Shown here piece after piece: positions 33,458 through 45,449 of a stretch of DNA of 64,000 nucleotides. The first letter of the stretch is position 1. Every line of letters begins with the position of its first letter. Source of the stretch: Gremmenia infestans (lineage: Eukaryota > Ascomycota > Leotiomycetes > Helotiales > Hamatocanthoscyphaceae); assembly GCA_032629725.1 (NCBI GenBank), contig JAFEVB010000009.1, positions 377,001 to 441,000 on the forward strand. The letters are read 5' to 3'. The translations under genes were made by a program, and so were the position numbers. The notes beneath the pieces are model-generated. The model had not been told where the DNA came from. It searched no databases and worked only from the letters and a program-made list of their open reading frames with translations.

Positions 33458-35106
33458 ATCGCGCTCGACGACACACTACTTGTCCACTGGCCGCCTTTGC
33501 CTACATTCTGGTAGTCTGGACATCCACAGGCCTGCAACCACCAATGCGAATCTGCACAAATTCCTCCTTCTCTTTTCCCCATTTCCGAAACATGAGAACT
33601 TCGCACAGTCATTACGAGAGACAATGCAAATGGTCATGTCGCTGGACATGGGGTGGTTTCATGAACATTTTGTTTATTTACCTTGCCTTGAAGGTTTCCT
33701 CGTGCTTCCAGCACTTAGCGTTTCCTTGTACCCTCAATCTTTGCTCTTGCGTTGAGTTCCTTGTTCTCTTAGACGGACGCGAAGTCTGTAATGAAGGTCA
33801 TGCTGGTTGTATTCATGCTCTAATTAGAGCATTAGATGCATGACTTGTACAATTGTACTTAGATTGAACTTGCTAGCTTTTTATACATCTAGAAAAAAAC
33901 CAATAAAGTCAATCAATTACACTTAATATCTTCAAGGCTAACTTTCTATTATTACGTGAAACAGCATAATTGCGTCGTAATCTATCAACTTAGATCGCAG
34001 CGATGCCATACGTATAGCACTTTAAAACTTCACCTAATAGCAACTAACCAATTCCTTTCCTACCAATTGACTTAATCCTTAACATGCTCTAATACGGTAT
34101 ATCCTAGATATCTAAGTCTAGCCCAGCCCGTGCCGAACCCTTTTATCGCGCAGACCGAACGTACTTGGTCGTGTACTATGGTGATTCTCTGCCTTTGCCT
34201 GCCATATATACCTAGGGAAAATGCAAAAAAGCTAGGTAAGGTAGATTATTAAGCATAGTCCTGCTATGGGGCAAAGGGAAAGAAGATAGGTAGATTATCA
34301 AGTAGGCATAGTATAAGGGAACCGGTTAATTATATGTGCGCTCGCACGAAGACCTTAGCACAGGGTTGTTATCAGGTAGTCTGCTAGCGACTTGCAGTTG
34401 GAAGATAGGTATATAGGGATGTGTGGATTGGATTGGATTGCTAGCTAAGGTACGTACTGTGCGCTGGAAAGGAAAGGTGTATGAATATAAATACTAAGGT
34501 AGTATTTTCCAGCTGGTCGTGTAGCGAGCCATTAACTTGTTGGAATTTAGAGTTTGGATTTGGAAGGGGAGACGGGTATGTCGCAGTGTGGTTAATTAGG
34601 ATATAGGGGGGGGGCGGGGGGGTAATTTGAAGATGCCAGCGTGTTTGTTGGGGTGGATGAATTATTAATAGATAATTATATTCTATTGTATAAAGACTAA
34701 TAAGTCTGTTGTCTGTGAATTGTAGGTTGTGACAGTATGCATATTCTAAAAAGAAATTCTGTTTGTTGATTTAGGGTTACAGGGGGGCGGTTCACGCACG
34801 GGATGCGGATACGGAAATGGAGGGGATTCGATGTATAAGTTCCTAAGAGCTGCGGTTGATGTAGGCGATGACTGCAGGTTGAAAGAATAAGGATATTGCG
34901 GGAGAGCTGTTGCATGTATATAACACAAGGCACAGCTAGTAAAAAGTGGAAGAAAGAAACGAGTATCATATTATCAGGATAAGATACTAGGCCAAAGCCA
35001 AAAGTTGAAACCTGGCCATCTATCTCCTTTCCGGACTCAAGACGATCAACCACCTGCGCAGTAGCTCCTCTCCTCTCGCTCCTCTCCTTCCTTCGCAAGC
35101 AGCATA
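33458..35106. other. Long intergenic stretch
   Basis: About 1.6 kb without a supported gene. A G-rich run (about 34604-34621) and related TAGGTAGATTAT words (near 34240 and 34290) are present. The frame at 34697-35098 (-) has no motif and sits 3' of the next gene. Confidence 0.4.
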
Positions 35107-35751
35107 TCAGACGCGCATATGCACGCGACGTTCCCTCTCTTCCGTCCTCCGAGCCAAAGCTCCTTGAATCCGTCTCTGCCTTATCACTCGAAACATATCC
35201 GGGTTGCCAGAAAACTCTGCTAGGTCGCCATCACTGATGTTATGCGATCCGCCGCCACACGCATATCCTCGATGCCATAAATCCCTGTACCACGCATACC
35301 CGTGTGGGCATCCCCCTCCGAGCCGGATCTGTGAGTGCGCCCAGATGTCTTGCTCTTTGCGCTCGCGCGGGGAGAGGGTGGTGTAGAGGAGCTGACGGGA
35401 TGCGGAATCTCTTTTGTCGAGGTGTGGCATTGCGGTTCCTCGTTGGGTCTGGCCTTGGCTGGCACGATTATATTGGTCTTGACGGTATGGACTTGAGGAG
35501 TTTTGGGTGAGGCGATGTGATGGATCGAGGTGTGGCATTAAACTTCCTTGGTGGATAGGACCTGCAGCAGTGGGATAGCCTCGCTCTTGAAGTTGGGGAC
35601 TTGAATAGTGGTTAGTAAGGTTGCCTTCTGCACGGTCTCTGGTATTCCGATTACTAGAGTCGCTGTTCCAGCGACTCAACCTGCTACGTGGCTGCTGCTC
35701 GGGATTCAAGAGTATTCGTCTGCCATATTCAATGGGCTGGTAGGGATTCAT
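35107..35751 (-). CDS. Hypothetical protein with a Cys/Gly/His-rich motif
   Basis: Single exon, 214 residues from an ATG at 35751. The N-terminal half is polar (Gln/Arg/Ser-rich) and holds two similar segments (QGSLMPHLDPSHR and RGTAMPHLDKRDS). The C-terminal half has CPHGYAWYRDLWHRGYACGG, then GSHNISD, a compact Cys/His motif that could bind metal, followed by a basic helix-prone tail. I recognise no named family. Small fungal proteins with a CP.G..W...GY.C.GG.H pattern exist, but this is from memory. Confidence 0.55.
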   Translation of the reverse strand: MNPYQPIEYGRRILLNPEQQPRSRLSRWNSDSSNRNTRDRAEGNLTNHYSSPQLQERGYPTAAGPIHQGSLMPHLDPSHRLTQNSSSPYRQDQYNRASQGQTQRGTAMPHLDKRDSASRQLLYTTLSPRERKEQDIWAHSQIRLGGGCPHGYAWYRDLWHRGYACGGGSHNISDGDLAEFSGNPDMFRVIRQRRIQGALARRTEERERRVHMRV

Positions 35752-36449
35752 GGTTTTGGGGTTTTCGACGCCGCTTGTTGTTGGGTTATGGACGGGTGCT
35801 TTGAGTGAGACTTGGTTTGTGTTTGTTGGGGTTTGGGGGTGGGAGGAATTATAGTAAGCTGATGGATATAGTGCGTTGCTTTTATGTGCATCTATTTAGA
35901 CTCTTCGCCTTGTTATTGTAGAGACTGATTCATAGCGTTGTCTGAGATCTGGGGGAGCAGTGATTGTAAGTCAGGGGCTTTAGCGAGTCAGATGGCCAGC
36001 CAATCTGAATCATTTTGTAAGTTGCTTGAGGATGTTCATTGCTTCAGGGATTAACACCTGATTTGAATTAAAAACATTCTTAAGCTTTGATTTACTGAAA
36101 CGAAGTTTCTCTTTTGACGGGCTACAGGGTTGGTGATCTGACAAGTTGCTCATGTCACGTGGTGTACATTGCCTGTCACTCTGTCAGGATTTATATGGCT
36201 AAGACTGATAGATCAGAGATGTCAAAGTAATTAATAAATCGAACTATGAATTGTGAGGGAATGGATGGAACACCAGAGTACGGCATACCACGTGCTTTGC
36301 TGACTAACATTACCCAGAGTATCTGACGCCAAGCGACTTCTTCAATACCCCACCGCAATCTTCTACTCCTTTCTCCCTTTACCTCTCTCCAAGGATACGG
36401 CTTTACCTGCCTAGCTTTCCGGCCATTTGAGAGTATCCTGCTTCACCGC
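35752..36449. other. Promoter region of the Zn2Cys6 gene
   Basis: It lies between divergent genes. CACGTG-type E-boxes occur near 36156 (CACGTG in GTCACGTGG) and near 36290 (CCACGTGC). No gene is seen. Confidence 0.4.
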
Positions 36450-38280
36450 ATGTACAAACCCGCCCCTATACGGTCGAAAAAGACTATCATCTCGCGGTCG
36501 CGAAATGGCTGCCAGGACTGTCGCCGGAAGAGATCCAAGGTTCACTACTAGCCATAGCAATCTGTTGAAGTATATCTAATGTGTATAGTGCGATGAACAG
36601 AAGCCTTCTTGTGGCCTTTGTGCCCGCTTGGGCTTGACTTGTGAATTCTATCAGAAGCCTCTTCGATTTCGAACTGCAACTTTCCCGGAAAGTGAGCCAG
36701 TCTTGACTTCAAACCCGTTGGCCATATCCAACGCATCCGTGCCACCGAATGATTTGCTTGGTCTCATTAGAGATGGCGATTTAAATAACATCTTGTTGCC
36801 TGACAACAGCAGCCAAGCTGGCTTCGATTTCTCTTTGTCAGCATCTCGAATTCAGTCCGAAAAGTCTCTTCTCTATGCCACACATTGGGAGAAACATTGT
36901 CTGCCATCGCTCAGTAATGTATTCGCCCATTTCTCGACACGCATGGAAGCATGTCCAGTCCTCTTTGATGCTATATTAGCGTTTTCAGCATATAATATGA
37001 GTCGCAAGCAGCCGGAGACCAAGACATCAGACACGCTGCGGGACCGATATCTTACACATCGACCTCATAGTACACACCATCTCCACGGCCAGATGTACTA
37101 CAATTCAGCAATTCGAAAATTGGCTCAGCTGAGTTCAGGCCAATATTGTTCCAACCGCTTAGAGATATTCGCAGCTATGATCCTTTTTTGTTACATGGAA
37201 TCTTCACTGTGTAATTTTCGTGGATACTACTGCCATGTGAATGGAGTATCAAGCCTCTTAAAAAGCGATATGGACAAGGTCAAATCCAGGTCTAGTGGAG
37301 GCAAGCTTCTCACAACATGGGAGCACTCAAAATACTACAACTGGTGGATCAGAGTCCACTTTTGCACGCTTAATTTCCAAAGCAATCAGAATGCATTACA
37401 TATTTCGTTACCAAAGCAAGACTTAGATGGAACAAACAGCTCCCGACATATGATACTACTCTCTATATTGTGTGAATCTTATCGGCTAAGTTCGAAAGCT
37501 TTTCTCCAGTGGTGGAACATTCATTCTGTGGCATTGGGATATGTTGGTGTTGATATGAATCTTTCCTACCAGGAAGATTACAAATCCCAGCTTCTTAAAG
37601 AGTCCGAAAGACTCGACGAATGGGAATCGCGACTCAGAGCTTCAGAACTGCCTACAAAGCCCATTTCTCTTGAAACACCAAAGTGTCGAGATCTGTCAGA
37701 CCCCTTTTCGGGACTGGAGCCCATCCATTTTGAATCGCATGAGGCGTCAGTCAATTACGCATATTATGTCGCAGCTCGTGCTATGCAGTCGTTTTGGGGC
37801 AGACATGAAGTTCATTCGGACGGTCTACTTAGCCAAGACGGTATTACGAACGATTACTGGACAACTTTACTACTTCGAGTAGTTCATGGCATTAACAAAT
37901 CTGATTGTTTGCGTCAGAATGTCTACACGATTGGAATTTCGAGCTTGCTGCTGGCATGCGTCCTCCGCTCAACTGACCTACGTGCTGGAATATGTACAGA
38001 AACTTGGCTGAAGGAACTTCAGCAAACCCATGTCTTCGAGGAAGGAAGCTTGCCTATCGGCCAGAATATTGCGGTTGTGTCTATGATTAATTGTCAGAGA
38101 CGAGCTGGATACGACATATTTGCCATCTCTCCCGCTCTAGAATATGATGACGGCCATGGAAAGTTTGACTCCTACATCAATCAAACGCTTTCGGATGTTC
38201 TGGTCTATGGAAGAGATCGCCGTACAGGTTGCGCTTTTTCGAGTTGTGTGCCCCTTAGCAACGATTGTGAAGGCGAATAG
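36450..38280 (+). CDS. Zn2Cys6 transcription factor
   Basis: Two exons (36450-36539 and 36589-38280) join in frame to 593 residues. The splice lies inside the zinc cluster: exon 1 gives SRNGCQDCRRKRSK and exon 2 begins CDEQKPSCGLCARLGLTC, together the full six-Cys binuclear motif. A basic stretch (RSKKT) precedes it. The rest matches the fungal-specific regulator layout, with FDAILAFSAYNMS and long helical segments (KPISLETPK, LLLRVVHGINKSD). A start at the second-exon Met would lose half the zinc cluster. It may regulate the catabolic genes that follow on the same strand (asparaginase, transporter, SDR). Confidence 0.85.
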
Positions 38281-38959
38281 TCTGCTTGCCATAAATAACA
38301 AGACATGAGAGAATTTCTGAACCATTCTTTCGTCTCGTTTTTTTCTCCAGCTGGGACATATGTCCACAAAAGCAGACACTGCGAAATCTCACACTGTGGT
38401 TTATGCTGCCATTTAGGGTACTGAAGACATATCTAGTCCCTCGGGCAAAGCGGAGTGAAATTCGAATGCACTCCCTACTCTTCGACTTTCAATATTTTCA
38501 CGCAAAAGGCAAACTTGTTACTTTCCATCAACAGCTACAGTTACAAGCTGGCCTCTAATTCGTGGGTGGGTCCGCTTTTATGGCGGGTCCGTACCCGCGC
38601 ACCTCTTTTGGTTTAGCTTCTCCTGGCATCCTGGGTGACTAGTCGCCGGTTTGGGCATTTTTCTTAGTCTGTCCGACCCCACAGTTCAGTATAAATGGCA
38701 AATCTTCTCTCGCATATCCGAGGGATGTTTACATTATATCTGCAAGAAGACGTTCCATTTCTGGTCCGAGACATTTGAGTAGGTGAGCCAATTCCACCGA
38801 AACAACTCAAAACTTTCGGTGAATTTCTTTTCCCCTTTGATGAACATTTCTGACATATATCCCATAGTGAACGTTCATTTCTCGATTTGCGAGTAATCCA
38901 AGACGGATTGTAATTCAAGTCTGCGGCCAAACTGAGCAAGCACCTCAAGCACTAGGACC
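38281..38959. other. Intergenic, promoter of asparaginase gene
   Basis: No gene supported. The minus frame at 38664-38948 has no motif. Confidence 0.4.
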
Positions 38960-40042
38960 ATGGCACCATCGAACCCGACTGATGATTATGTTGTCACAGA
39001 CAGGGCTGGCATCATCGAGAACCGCTACGCGGTCCATGCCGCTATTGTCGATATGACCGGAAAGCTTCTGTATGCCGTCGGCAACCCATCACGAACAACC
39101 CTAGCTCGATCTGCGGCCAAACCAGCGCAGGCGCTCGCTGTACTCGAGACCCAGGGTCCCGACCTTTGCGGGTTTGATGAGGCGGACCTAGCATTGATGT
39201 GTGCATCTCACAGCAGTGAAAGGCGTCACATCACGCGAGCGGAAGCCATGTTAGTCAAGGCCGGTGCAAAGGAAGAAGACCTGGCCTGTGGTGGCCATCC
39301 TGCCGTGTCGGAGGCGGTCAATCGTGCGTGGATTAAGAGCGATTTTACTCCTACCCCAGTATGTAGTAATTGCTCTGGTAAACATGCTGGTATGTTGGCC
39401 GGCGCCACAGCAATTGGTGCGGAGATGACAGATTATCACCTGCCAGATCATCCGATGCAGCGACAGGTCAAGCAAGTCTTTGTGGAGTTGTGTGGTATGG
39501 ATTCTTGCGAGGTGAAATGGGGGATCGATGGTTGCAATCTTCCCTCGCCTGCCGGGCCTCTTAATACGTTAGCGAAAATATATGCTTCCTTTGCTGCGGC
39601 TGCGGATGCGGTTGAAACAGGCATCACTACGACAGCTCGAACGCAAGCTTCAAACCGCATCTTTCAGGCGATGACCAAGTATCCCGAGCTTGTGGCAGGC
39701 GAAGGGCGATTCTGCACCGAATTTATGGAAGCCTTTGAGGGAATGTCAATTGGCAAAATTGGCGCAGATGGATGTTATTGTATAGGCATTCGAGATTCCA
39801 GGCACACCCGAAGCCTGGGGGCGGCTGGAGCTGTTGGTATTGCAGTTAAGATCGAGGACGGCGATATCAATATTCTTTACTCGGCAGTGTTGGAGATCCT
39901 CGAGCAGCTTCGGCTGGGACCACCAGTCATGCACCAGGAGCTGTCGTGTTTTCGTCGGCAGAAGATCTTCAACACTGTTGGTATTCTCACGGGTCATGTA
40001 TCGCACCAGTTTAAAGTTCGCTGTATAGGGTTCGTAGATTAG
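38960..40042 (+). CDS. L-asparaginase II family protein
   Basis: Single exon, 360 residues. Family features are ENRYAVHAAIVDMTGKLLYA near the start, TTLARSAAKPAQALAVLET, ALMCASHSSERRHITRAEAM, ACGGHPAVS, the CSNCSGKHAGMLAGATAIG block and WGIDGCNLPSPAGPLNTLAK. A late GKIGADGCYCIGIR segment is also typical. The family deamidates asparagine to aspartate and ammonia, supplying nitrogen; some fungal members may act on related amides. It sits between a regulator and a sugar-type transporter, which suggests use as a nutrient enzyme within the catabolic block. Confidence 0.9.
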   Translation: MAPSNPTDDYVVTDRAGIIENRYAVHAAIVDMTGKLLYAVGNPSRTTLARSAAKPAQALAVLETQGPDLCGFDEADLALMCASHSSERRHITRAEAMLVKAGAKEEDLACGGHPAVSEAVNRAWIKSDFTPTPVCSNCSGKHAGMLAGATAIGAEMTDYHLPDHPMQRQVKQVFVELCGMDSCEVKWGIDGCNLPSPAGPLNTLAKIYASFAAAADAVETGITTTARTQASNRIFQAMTKYPELVAGEGRFCTEFMEAFEGMSIGKIGADGCYCIGIRDSRHTRSLGAAGAVGIAVKIEDGDINILYSAVLEILEQLRLGPPVMHQELSCFRRQKIFNTVGILTGHVSHQFKVRCIGFVD

Positions 40043-41097
40043 GATGTTTTGAGCCGGCGACGTCTTCCGTGGTCGCAATTAAGAAATAGGAGTTCCTGGT
40101 AAGACCTCCTTGTGATCCCCATTCATCTACAATGCAACATCTTACCCACCCGCTTTGCGCTTTGTGAATGTATTACAAGCTATGCCACGTGAGTATTACA
40201 TGATAAGGGTGAAAGGTAGAACGGAAGGGTACCCTTCAAATGAGGGTGTAAATAGAAGGAGAGCAGTAACTAACGTGTATCAAAAGATTGGTAGACATGC
40301 TACTAGGGCTCATATTAAGTAACAATTTACATAACCATAAATATATGCTAGGATCCATTTTCTCTGTCATGAATCGTCTTACACTCAATGCACCCCATGA
40401 ACCAACTGTCACTAACAACTAGGCGTAATCGTGAGTTGGGAAGTGACCGATTTAATCGACCGGATAAATAAATGTGCCTCATACAATTCGATGCATATAC
40501 TAGTACATCGCACATGTTGGTTCTATATTTAACCCTATCGACCCCATCGACCCCACCGACCCCACCGGCCCTCAACCTACTCAACCGACAGTCACAGGCC
40601 TAGGTGATAAGAGCAAAACATACTCTTAAGTGGTAGCACAGGCTCGCGGAATGAGTTTGCGATATTTTCAAGGTACGTCCACGACTCTTTATAGTATTTC
40701 TTAATATATGTTATTCCTATTCCGCTACCCCTTTCTACTATGAAGAAATCGTGACTCTTAGAGCTACAACTTGAAACTGGAGTCTAAGGATATCAACGAG
40801 AATTTTACTGCCCCTATTGATCCAACCCACTGTCTTAAGTGATGACGCTAACGGCCCGTCAAAGAATGGGGCATTGGTGCAATTCGCCCGTCGTGCATTT
40901 GGGGTACTAAGCCGCCACGCCTTGCGACAAATAAATGGGAGTATATAGTATGCGTTAAGTCTCCAAAACTCAATTCGTTTATATATGAGTTCCAAAAATT
41001 TACATTTAAATTACCTATCTTCTGTTTCCCGCTTTTGCACGTTGTACTACATGCTCAACAGATATATCAGTGCCGTCTTACAAATTTCAGTGCTACC
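40043..41097. other. Intergenic with a 9-bp tandem repeat
   Basis: No gene. It holds the CCCCAYCGA-type minisatellite at 40533-40568 and is otherwise featureless. Confidence 0.4.
40533..40568 (+). repeat. 9-bp minisatellite, four units
   Basis: Units CCCTATCGA, CCCCATCGA, CCCCACCGA and CCCCACCGG follow one another without spacing. Confidence 0.85.
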
Positions 41098-43000
41098 ATG
41101 AAGGCCACCGGTCTAAAGCGACAAAAGATAAATGCCTACAACGTCTTTATTCTATTCTTTGTTGGCCTAGGATCTGTGAGCTATGGCTATGCTGCCTCAG
41201 TCATTGGCGTTACCTTGGGTAAGCCTTCGATTTTCACCCGAAACCATCTACATAAGAGTTAATCCTGATGCTTAGGTCAACCTTCTTTCATTAAATACTT
41301 CGGACTGGCTACTCGTAAGAATGGAACCGACCTCGAGGCGAGCATGAACGGACTTTTCCAGACCGGCGGCGTGATTGGCACGTTGCTGCTGCCAATAATC
41401 GCCGACAAATGGGGCCGGAAAGCAGCACTTGCTGTGGTGAGTCCGATCTCTGGCTAATGGGTACTCACTTGAGAATGCTCAATATTGTCTAGTCTGCCAT
41501 TCTTATTGTCGTCTCTGGTGGTATTATGGCCGGAAGTACTAATGTTGGAGAATTCATTTTCTTCCGCTTCATCTCTGGCGCTGGTTCATACATGATTCTG
41601 GCTGCCGTACCTGTACGTAGCCGATATTCCCCTCAAACGGCTGATGAAGATCTAACAAATATAGATCTGGATGAGCGAAGTTGTGCCCCCCGATCTGCGT
41701 GGAGGATTGGTCACTATCCACGCCCTTCTTCTCATTCTAGGATATTCAAGTGCGTCCTGGACCGGCGTTGGTTTTTATTTCTGGAAAAACGGCAATGGAA
41801 ACGAATGGCGTCCTCCGCTGGCCATCCAAGCTGTCTGGCCACTCTTACTTCTTTGTGGGCTTTACTGGGTTCCAGAGAGCCCGAGATGGCTTGCGACAAA
41901 CCACCGTATCGAAGAGGCTCAATCTATCCTCAATCGGCTGCATTCTGACAAATCTGACCCCGAAAACTCCTTTGCGCGTACAGAGCTTTACCAGATCCAG
42001 AAGCAAATTGCTATGGACCGTACCTTGGATAGCTCGTGGAAACAAATCTTCACAAAGCCGTCCTATCGAAAACGTGCGTTCCTGGCTATTGGAACAACTG
42101 CTACCATTCAATGTTCCGGTGTCTTGGTGATCAATAGTACATTTGTGTCTTCCGGGCTATGACCATGATTGTTAACATCTACATAGACTATGGTCCAACG
42201 TTATATGCCAATCTTGGCTACGATGCCGTGCAGCAGATCATCCTCCCGAGCGCTTGGCTTACCACTGGCCTCGGTTTAATTCTTATAGGCATATTTCTTG
42301 TCGATAGGTTCCCTAGACCGCAGTTTATGGCCTTCGGAGTAGCTGGGTGTATGGCAACTCTGATAATTGAAGCTGCCCTGATCGCCAACTTCGTCCCATC
42401 CACTAATACTACCGCTCTCAAAGCGGCAGTTGCTATGCTATTCGTCTTTCAACCTTTTTATTGTATATTTACTGACGGTGGGCGTTCTCCGTTCTGGTAC
42501 TATCTCGTGACTGAAGGCTGACTTGTTGTAGGTACTCAATTTGCCTACATTGGAGAGATATTTCCCAGCCATATTCGTGCCAAGGGGGTATGTTTAGGCA
42601 TCTCTACTATCTCGCTCATGAACTTGATCTGGCTTCAAGCTGCCCCAACGGCGTTCAAGTAAGTTTGGTTTGAACTTGAATGTCTCAAAAGTTCGCATTT
42701 GACCCCTCTACTAGAAATGTTGGCTGGAAATTTTACCTTGCTTTTATCATCCCCGGTAGCATTGGGGCTATTGTCATGCATCTGTGCTTCCCTGATACCA
42801 GAGGCCTCCCTCTGGAAGAGGTTGCAATGATGTTTGGAGATGCCGACGAAGTCGCTATCTACCAGCGCGAGATTCAGGTTGACCACAACACTCACGCTAT
42901 TTTTGAGCACCAAGATAATATCGAGAAGACACCTGAGCCTGCTACAGAGCATACTGAAGATATGCAAGTACCGGTTCACATGAAATCCGAAGATGTTTAG
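41098..43000 (+). CDS. MFS sugar-type transporter (lactose permease-like)
   Basis: Seven exons (41098-41218, 41276-41436, 41493-41612, 41665-42136, 42187-42477, 42532-42658, 42715-43000) join in frame to 525 residues. Sugar-porter signatures are present: GYAASVIGVTLGQPSF, GGVIGTLLLPIIADKWGRKA (the D-x-x-GR-K/R loop), FRFISGAGSYM, IWMSEVVPPDLRGGL, VPESPRWL, VLVINNYGPTLYANLG after the fourth splice, EIFPSHIRAKG, and a late PDTRGLPLEEV motif. Twelve membrane segments are expected. It should import a sugar, polyol or related small molecule by proton symport. It lies at the head of the catabolic block. Confidence 0.9.
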
Positions 43001-44028
43001 ATAATTGAATATGACTGAAACTCGCCAGCTTCTTTCGATACTGCTAAGTTGATTCGTGCATTCATGACTAAATTTCAATTATGGGTTTCTGAAATCCTCA
43101 AACTCTTCTTTGAAACGAAATTCCAGAAGATGGTCGCGTCTATAAATTAGCTTTCCACCTTGCCGGGCATATTGCTGATAAAGATGGTAATAAGTCCGTT
43201 GCCTTTCAGCAGGTAGAATAACAGGAAGGATGCTAGTAAAGAGTTACTAGAAGTGATCGGTATGGGATAGAAATATCTTCGGAGGTTCTTTGTAATCAAA
43301 CCATTGTATTTGATACTCTGGCAGGACTGGCTCTTATTAGATCAAAGAACATTTGACCGGATGAAATATGATTATAATTTCTGAATCTTCCTCGCAGTAC
43401 GTCGCATCAGTTAGCAGAATTGGAGACCATGTAACCTCCGCCACCTCTCTGATATATTTCCATCTTGCTTTCAAAGACAAAGCGGTAACACGTACCTTTA
43501 TAAGATATATAGAGCTGCACCATTTACTAATTTATTTGAAGCCTTGTATCTCGATCTAGGTCCTTCAAGTAATAATGCAAGTAGACTATATCAAGACAGA
43601 CAATTTTAATATCGTCTTTATTGCCAGTCTGCAACCTCAACCGACCTTACAGCATTTCTCACTACAGGCTTATGATCATCGAGCGGTTCAGAGCAGTCCA
43701 GGTGTAGCATAGCTCTTAGGCTTAACGCAGAACAAGTACCCCAATGCTAGCACAGAAATGACACTAAATTTCCCGACTTTTCTGGGGCTGTGGGGCTGTG
43801 ATCTCGTGGGGTCGTGGGGTCGTGGGGGTACGTACGTGAATGCTTGGATTAGGCGACCCAGCCCAGCTACAACCGAGTGGATATTATTCATCTACTTGTA
43901 AGGAAGGGCACGAGCCCGCCCTAAACGCCAGCTTCTTGAAATTTACCATCTCATACCCATAAGAGTGACTCTACAGCGCATTCGATATAAGAAATCTCAG
44001 TCGCCGCATTCGGTTGAAATTCGCCAGA
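43001..44028. other. Intergenic with GGGG-rich tandem repeats
   Basis: No gene. The repeat at 43783-43828 is the only feature. Confidence 0.4.
43783..43828 (+). repeat. 8-bp G-rich tandem repeats
   Basis: TGGGGCTG twice, then TCGTGGGG three times. The G-runs could form a quadruplex. Confidence 0.7.
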
Positions 44029-45449
44029 ATGCCCATAAACAAGTACGAAGACAAGCCCGTCGACACTTCTGTATTGCCATCTCCGGAGGAGCTCGTAGGC
44101 AAGAGTGTAGTAGTTACTGGAGGTGTGTAGAATGAATGGATTTTCCAACCTTTGTTTTTTTTTAACCTTGTTCAGATTCTTGTCGTGCAATAATAGCTGA
44201 TTGTTGAAGATAGGCTCTAGTGGATTAGGTAAAGGATACGTGGATGCGTTCGTCAAGGCTGGGTATGTATGCTATGCTCAATTACTCCCCTCTTATATAC
44301 CTTTTGCCGGCTCAACTTAGTTCTAATGCTTTCTTCTCAATCTTTAGGGCATATGTGACGATTGCCGACATAGACGAGGGTAAAGGCCAAAAAGCCGCGA
44401 GAGAACACTCCGGGTGAGTTTCAAGAGAGATAAATCCAGTGGCTTGTTTCAGGCACAGCTAATACGCCATATCTATTAATATATAGGCAAGTTCAATTTG
44501 TAAAATGCAATGTGACATCGTGGGAAGATCAAGTTGCAGTGTTCAAAGCTGCTGTTTCCAACTCACCCTACAAGAGCTGTGACATTGTTGTTGCAAATGC
44601 TGGTATCAGTGGGCCAGACGATGTATTTCAATTTGACGGTAAATGCTAAAAAGGCCCTTCTTCCTGTTCCCCTTGACATATGAAATGCGTGCTAACTACT
44701 ATACCGCCAGACGTTTCGAAGGAGCCCGTCAAGCCCGATCTGCGCATCATCAACATCAATCTGATAGGCATTCTGTATACTGCAAAGCTCGCCATGCACT
44801 ATTTTCGTGTGCAGCCCGAAGATGATAATCGAGACCGCTGTCTTATAATCAAAGGCAGTCTTGCTGGTTTCCTTGATCAACCTGGAAGCCCACAGTACAA
44901 TGCCTCTAAATTTGGAGGCAGGGGGCTGATGCGATCCTTGCGGCAAACGTCCTGGCAGCAAGGCATACGCGTAAACTACATCGCTCCGTGGTAAGTGGCT
45001 AGTCACCTAAAAGCAATAAAGTTGTACTATTCTCTTTTTGGAGTTAGAAGTTTCATGGTTTTGTCCAGATGGCAGGTAGACTTGCTTATTTTTGATGCAG
45101 GTATATCAAAACTCCGATAATGAGCGAGACTGTGATAAACCATATACTCTCTAAAGGTGTATCGTTTGCGCTTTTAGGGGATGCCTGTAAGGCTGTCTTG
45201 CGCGTAGCATCAGACAAATCAATCAATGGTGAGTTTATAACAATTTTATCCCCCTGACTAATTTCTATTTGTTTAAAAATTTGGCTGAGATTCTATCTAG
45301 GACGTGCACTGGCTATTGTTCCGCGAGATGAGAGCCCAGAAGGTTACATGGATGTGGCTCACGATGATTACCCCGAAGGAGATTTCTTTGGCAAATTGCA
45401 GAAAGTGGTATTAGCGACAAGTCATCGCACTGCGGTCAGTCATCGATAG
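44029..45449 (+). CDS. Short-chain dehydrogenase/reductase (SDR 1)
   Basis: Seven exons (44029-44122, 44214-44262, 44348-44413, 44487-44638, 44711-44990, 45101-45228, 45301-45449) join in frame to 305 residues. The Rossmann motif is assembled by the first splice (VVVTGGSSGLGKGYVDAF). The NAG motif is VVANAGISGP. The catalytic site has Ser in IIKGSLAGF and YNASK for the Tyr/Lys pair, with Asn in IININLIGIL. It resembles 15-hydroxyprostaglandin-dehydrogenase-type SDRs that oxidise secondary alcohols with NAD. An alternative last splice (donor GTCAGT at 45435) would change only the final few residues. It neighbours the cyclase gene. Confidence 0.83.

Noticed and set aside
34697..35098. 133-codon minus frame 3' of the unknown protein
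   Set aside because: No motif, mixed composition, no splice link to the gene above.
36589..36628. Starting the Zn2Cys6 gene at the Met in exon 2 (36628)
   Set aside because: It would discard half of the six-Cys cluster; exon 1 restores it in frame.
38664..38948. Minus-strand 94-codon frame upstream of asparaginase
   Set aside because: No recognisable motif; probably promoter DNA.
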